Assembly: GCA_028724185.1 (NCBI GenBank)
Contig: JAQYDN010000001.1
Location: forward strand, 62,001-126,000
Length of the DNA: 64,000 nt
Direction: 5' to 3'
Source: Bacillota bacterium
GTDB lineage: Bacteria > Bacillota > Clostridia > Tissierellales > Peptoniphilaceae
Positions 60,777 through 64,000 of this stretch are shown piece after piece (position 1 is the stretch's first letter; every line of letters starts with the position of its first letter). The notes beneath the pieces are model-generated. The model did not search any database and was not told the origin of the DNA. It saw only the letters and a list, made by a program, of their open reading frames with translations. The translations under genes were made by a program, and so were the position numbers.

Positions 60777-60837
60777 AACATGCTTTCATGTTCTCTAAAC
60801 ATATAAAAAGTATAAAGCATTCCTCTCCGAGCGCCAA
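60777..60837 (-). promoter_or_regulatory. Promoter of the redox cassette with downstream palindrome
   Basis: Minus strand TTGGCG (60832-60837), 17-base spacer, TATACT (60809-60814). About 12 to 20 bases into the transcript lies AACATG-N4-CATGTT (60777-60792), a perfect inverted repeat and possible operator or hairpin. Confidence 0.6.
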
Positions 60838-61153
60838 TTTTTTTGAACACTCTCTTCTCTCCTATTATATTTCTCCCGATGCAACGCGTAAAGTTTGCCG
60901 ATTTTCTCTATTTTTTCACTTTACCCGTCTCATCTCCGCGCTATTTTCGTTTTTTTATATAAAAACCTTAAAAAGCATACTTTTCCCTTCTCGCGGAAAA
61001 ATTCCTATCATTTTTTAATTCTATTGTATATAATATTGGCGAGGAGAGGGGAAGCTCGACGGGATAACGCTTTCGTATCCCGAAGCTTTCTCTGAACCCG
61101 TCGGTCATTCCGACAAGTATATTGCAACATATAGAATGTAAGGAGTGTACAAT
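60838..61153. other. Divergent intergenic region before nifJ
   Basis: TATAAT at 61029-61034 is a probable -10 for nifJ, with no clear -35. CGGGATA...TATCCCG (about 61058-61082) forms a hairpin in the leader. No gene. Confidence 0.45.
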
Positions 61154-64000
61154 TTGAGCGAAAAAGTGTTTAAGTCTATGGACGGTAACGAAGCGGCGGC
61201 TTATGTCTCCTACGCTTTTACCGAAGTAGCAGCAATTTATCCCATTACACCGTCATCCCCGATGGCAAACTCGGTCGACAGCTGGTCTGCCGACGGCAAG
61301 AAAAACTTATTCGGACAAGAAGTCAGATTAGTAGAGATGCAAGCTGAAGCTGGAGCAGCTGCCGCATTACACGGCTCTCTCGAGGCAGGCGCGCTGACCA
61401 CTACATATACGGCTTCACAAGGTTTAGCCCTTATGATTCCGAGTATGTTCCGTACAGCAGGATCCCTCTACCCGGGTGTTATGCACGTCGCTTCCCGTAC
61501 CTTGGGTTCCCACGTACTTTCGATTTACGGCGACCACTCAGACGTTATGGCTTGCCGCCAAACCGGTTGGGCCATGCTCTCTTCCGCAAACGTTCAAGAA
61601 TGTATGAACTTAGGAGCTGTCGCTCACTTGAGTGCAATCGAAGGCAGCGTTCCCTTTATGCACTTCTTTGACGGATTTAGAACATCTCACGAAATCCAAA
61701 AGGTCGAAGTGATGGACTACGAAGACCTTCGCGACATGGTTAACTGGGATGCCGTCGAACATTTCAAACAAAACTCGATGAACCCGGAACGCCCCAAACA
61801 AAGAGGTATCGTACAAAACCCCGACACCTATTTCCAATCGAGAGAATCCATCAACGTATTCTACGACAGAATTCCGGAAATCGTCGAAAAATACATGAAC
61901 AAAGTCAACGAGTTAAAGGGCACCGACTACGGCTTGTTTAACTACTACGGTGCAGACGATGCGGAATACATCATCGTCGGCATGGGTTCCGTCAGCGGTC
62001 TCGTTCAAGACACCGTCGACGAACTCAACGCAGAAGGACAAAAGACCGGTTACCTGCAAGTTCACCTCTTCCGTCCCTTCTCCAAGAAGCACTTCTTAGA
62101 TGCTCTTCCGAAGACGGTTAAACGCATCGCCGTCATCGACCGTACGAAGGAACCCGGCGCAAGAGATCCGCTTTACTTGGACGTATCCGGCGCACTCAAC
62201 AACATGGAAGATGCCCCCGAAATTTACGGCGGACGTTACGGTCTTTCCTCCAAAAACGTCGACCACGCACAAATTAAGGCCATCTTCGACAACATCATGC
62301 AAAACGAAGCAAAAGACGACTTCACCGTAGGTATCGTCGACGACGTCACCTATCGTTCTCTTCCGGTCGATCACAGCTTCAACATCGAAAACCCGAAGAT
62401 CATCAACTGCAAATTCTGGGGTCTCGGCGGCGACGGTACGGTCGGTGCCAACAAAAACTCCATCAAGATCATCGGCGACAACACCGACATGTACGTTCAA
62501 GCTTACTTCGAATACGACGCGAAGAAGACCGGCGGTATTACCAAGTCCAACTTGCGCTTCGGTCACGAGCCGATCAGAAACTCCAACACCGTTACCCACG
62601 GCGACTTCATCGCATGCCATAACCAAAGTTATATGACCCGTTACGACATCGTCGACGAAGTTCGTCCGGGCGGCGTATTCCTGTTGAACACCACCTGGGA
62701 TGACGAAACCTTGGAAGACCGTCTCCCGAACAAGGTTAAGAAATACATCGCAGACAACGACATCCAGTTCTACACCATCAACGCCGTATCTCTCGCAGAA
62801 GACATCGGCCTCGGACGTCGTACCAACACGATCTTGCAATCGGCATTCTTCAAGCTCGCCGAAATCATCCCGATGGATGAAGCAGAACGCCTCATGAAGG
62901 AATTCGCTAAGAAATCCTACTCCCACAAGGGCGATAAGATCGTCAACATGAACTATCAAGCAATCGAAAGCGGTTACAAGAACATCCACAAGGTCGACGT
63001 ACCCGAGTCCTGGAAAGACCTCGAAATTCCCGAACCCGAAGTCGATCCGACCTTAAGCGACTACGTACGCAACATGATGCTTCCCATCACGGAACTTCAC
63101 GGCGACGATCTTCCCGTATCCGCATTCAAGGGCTACGAATCCGGCTACATCCCCTTGGGAACGTCCAAATACGAAAAACGCGGTATCGCCGTTCACGTAC
63201 CCCGTTGGCAACCGGACAACTGTATCCAATGTAACCAATGTTCGTTCGTTTGCCCCCACGCAGCTATTCGTCCGTTCCTCTTAAACGACGAAGAAGTTAA
63301 GAACAAACCCGAAAACTTCCGCTCGATCCCCGCAAAAGGTCTCAAGGGCGCAGATTACGAATTCGCCATCCAAGTCGACCCGCTCGACTGTACGGGATGC
63401 GGCAACTGTGTCCAAACCTGCCCGGCTAAGGAAAAAGCGCTCGTCTTCGAAGATTTGGAAACGCAACTTCCCGAACAGGAAAACTGGACGTATGCTATGA
63501 GCTTGTCTCATAAGGAAAACCCGATGAACAAGTTCTCGATCAAGGGTAGCCAGTTCGAACAACCGCTCCTCGAATTCTCGGGTGCTTGTGCAGGATGTTC
63601 CGAATCTCCCTACGCAAAACTCTTGACGCAACTGTTCGGCGACAGAATGTACATCGCCAATGCAACCGGTTGTTCTCAAGCTTGGGGCTGTGCATTCCCG
63701 ATCGCACCGTATACGACCAACTACCAAGGATTCGGTCCGGCATGGTCCAACCTGTTGTTCGAAAACAACGCCGAATTCTGCTTGGGTATGTACCTCGCAA
63801 ACGGTCAACAACGTGAAAAAGTCACGATGGAACTCGAAAAAGTTAACGACGCCATCACCGATGCCGACGCTAAGAAGGCATTCAAAGAATGGCTCGACAA
63901 CTACAACGTCGGCGAAGGCACGAGAGAGCGCAGCGACGCCGTTATCGAAGCACTCGAACGCTTAGACCTCGACGGCGAAGCATTAGAAGCTAGAAACTAC
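61154..64000 (+). CDS. nifJ: Pyruvate:ferredoxin (flavodoxin) oxidoreductase, 3' end outside the window
   Basis: Oxidises pyruvate to acetyl-CoA and CO2, passing electrons to ferredoxin. 949 of about 1170-1190 residues are present. Order: pyrimidine-type TPP domain (FTEVAAIYPITPSSPMA), transketolase-like and gamma regions, a ferredoxin domain with CIQCNQCSFVCP and CTGCGNCVQTCP (bases about 63220-63430), and the start of the TPP-binding domain (CAGCSESPYAKL, ANATGCSQAWG). The start codon is TTG at 61154, eight bases after AAGGAG; a later in-frame ATG lies inside the conserved N-terminus. Frame is open to the window end. Confidence 0.95.
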   Translation, partial: MSEKVFKSMDGNEAAAYVSYAFTEVAAIYPITPSSPMANSVDSWSADGKKNLFGQEVRLVEMQAEAGAAAALHGSLEAGALTTTYTASQGLALMIPSMFRTAGSLYPGVMHVASRTLGSHVLSIYGDHSDVMACRQTGWAMLSSANVQECMNLGAVAHLSAIEGSVPFMHFFDGFRTSHEIQKVEVMDYEDLRDMVNWDAVEHFKQNSMNPERPKQRGIVQNPDTYFQSRESINVFYDRIPEIVEKYMNKVNELKGTDYGLFNYYGADDAEYIIVGMGSVSGLVQDTVDELNAEGQKTGYLQVHLFRPFSKKHFLDALPKTVKRIAVIDRTKEPGARDPLYLDVSGALNNMEDAPEIYGGRYGLSSKNVDHAQIKAIFDNIMQNEAKDDFTVGIVDDVTYRSLPVDHSFNIENPKIINCKFWGLGGDGTVGANKNSIKIIGDNTDMYVQAYFEYDAKKTGGITKSNLRFGHEPIRNSNTVTHGDFIACHNQSYMTRYDIVDEVRPGGVFLLNTTWDDETLEDRLPNKVKKYIADNDIQFYTINAVSLAEDIGLGRRTNTILQSAFFKLAEIIPMDEAERLMKEFAKKSYSHKGDKIVNMNYQAIESGYKNIHKVDVPESWKDLEIPEPEVDPTLSDYVRNMMLPITELHGDDLPVSAFKGYESGYIPLGTSKYEKRGIAVHVPRWQPDNCIQCNQCSFVCPHAAIRPFLLNDEEVKNKPENFRSIPAKGLKGADYEFAIQVDPLDCTGCGNCVQTCPAKEKALVFEDLETQLPEQENWTYAMSLSHKENPMNKFSIKGSQFEQPLLEFSGACAGCSESPYAKLLTQLFGDRMYIANATGCSQAWGCAFPIAPYTTNYQGFGPAWSNLLFENNAEFCLGMYLANGQQREKVTMELEKVNDAITDADAKKAFKEWLDNYNVGEGTRERSDAVIEALERLDLDGEALEARNY

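Noticed and set aside
62096..62989. Long minus-strand frame of 297 codons antisense to nifJ
   Set aside because: The plus strand encodes conserved PFOR throughout; the antisense frame comes from its codon bias and has no motifs.

Overview
The window looks like a chromosomal segment of a moderately GC-rich anaerobic Firmicute. The signs are large-type SRP RNA, a T-box leader, Veg, RNase M5, DUF951 and CarD/YacL-type genes, CTG/GTC/GAC-rich codon use, and oxygen-sensitive or anaerobic enzymes (pyruvate:ferredoxin oxidoreductase, superoxide reductase, DUF1858 redox protein). A Tissierellia/Peptoniphilaceae-type clostridium is my best guess, but this is inference from gene content only. There is no rRNA, CRISPR array, transposase or prophage; almost everything reads as vertically inherited core plus a few metabolic operons.

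Layout. 0-9 kb: a MazF toxin gene without a visible antitoxin behind a fused AcpS-NnrD gene; tyrS behind a very short T-box; PIN/TRAM (YacL-like), CarD, a PAS-PP2C phosphatase and an rRNA methyltransferase; superoxide reductase; class II aldolase. 9-12.3 kb: trmL-birA, a tRNA-Ser/SRP RNA transcription unit, an unknown gene overlapping ispE, and veg. 12.6-18 kb: a surface 5'-nucleotidase with SLH domains and a redox-repair neighbourhood (MsrB, zinc ribbon, two small glutaredoxins, DUF1858, DUF1002). 18-22.6 kb: the operon metG-tatD-rnmV-rsmA-arsR. 22.7-34 kb: pentapeptide protein, a YitT-type membrane protein behind a long structured leader, tex-DUF3343-cysteine desulfurase, secA-prfB, and a DUF5711-like/MscS/DUF951 operon. 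34-43 kb: pgeF, tRNA-Ala, then murI-glycosyltransferase/GtrA-(MetH activation)-metH-EFR1 ferredoxin, and a radical SAM/PLP decarboxylase/YciI operon. 43.5-48.8 kb: a complete ABC import system with a DUF3798 binding lipoprotein, two permeases and a two-domain ATPase, with a promoter and a strong palindrome over its start site. 49.2-56.3 kb: an acetoin (2-oxo acid) dehydrogenase operon acoA-acoB-acoX-E2-E3-lplA behind a roughly 500-base leader. 57-61 kb: a small membrane protein, a YjiH/Gate-domain transporter, and a three-gene extracytoplasmic redox cassette (CXXC mini-protein, polyferredoxin membrane protein, TlpA-like lipoprotein). 61.15 kb to the end: pyruvate:ferredoxin oxidoreductase, cut by the window edge.

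How it works together. Carbon enters through two 2-carbon-forming routes: PFOR (ferredoxin-linked) and the lipoate-dependent AcoABCL complex (NADH-linked), the latter with its own lipoate ligase. Methionine is made by a cobalamin-dependent synthase whose activation domain is a separate gene; the adjacent flavodoxin/ferredoxin fusion is a plausible electron donor for reactivation. Several genes protect thiols and methionine from oxidation. The most interesting unexplained signals are in leaders: the minimal tyrS T-box, the yitT leader with a terminator nested in a larger hairpin, the three-way-junction-like element with small ORFs ahead of the aco operon, and the palindrome at the start of the DUF3798 transporter operon. 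All coordinates of small sites and starts come from reading the sequence by eye; no searches were run.
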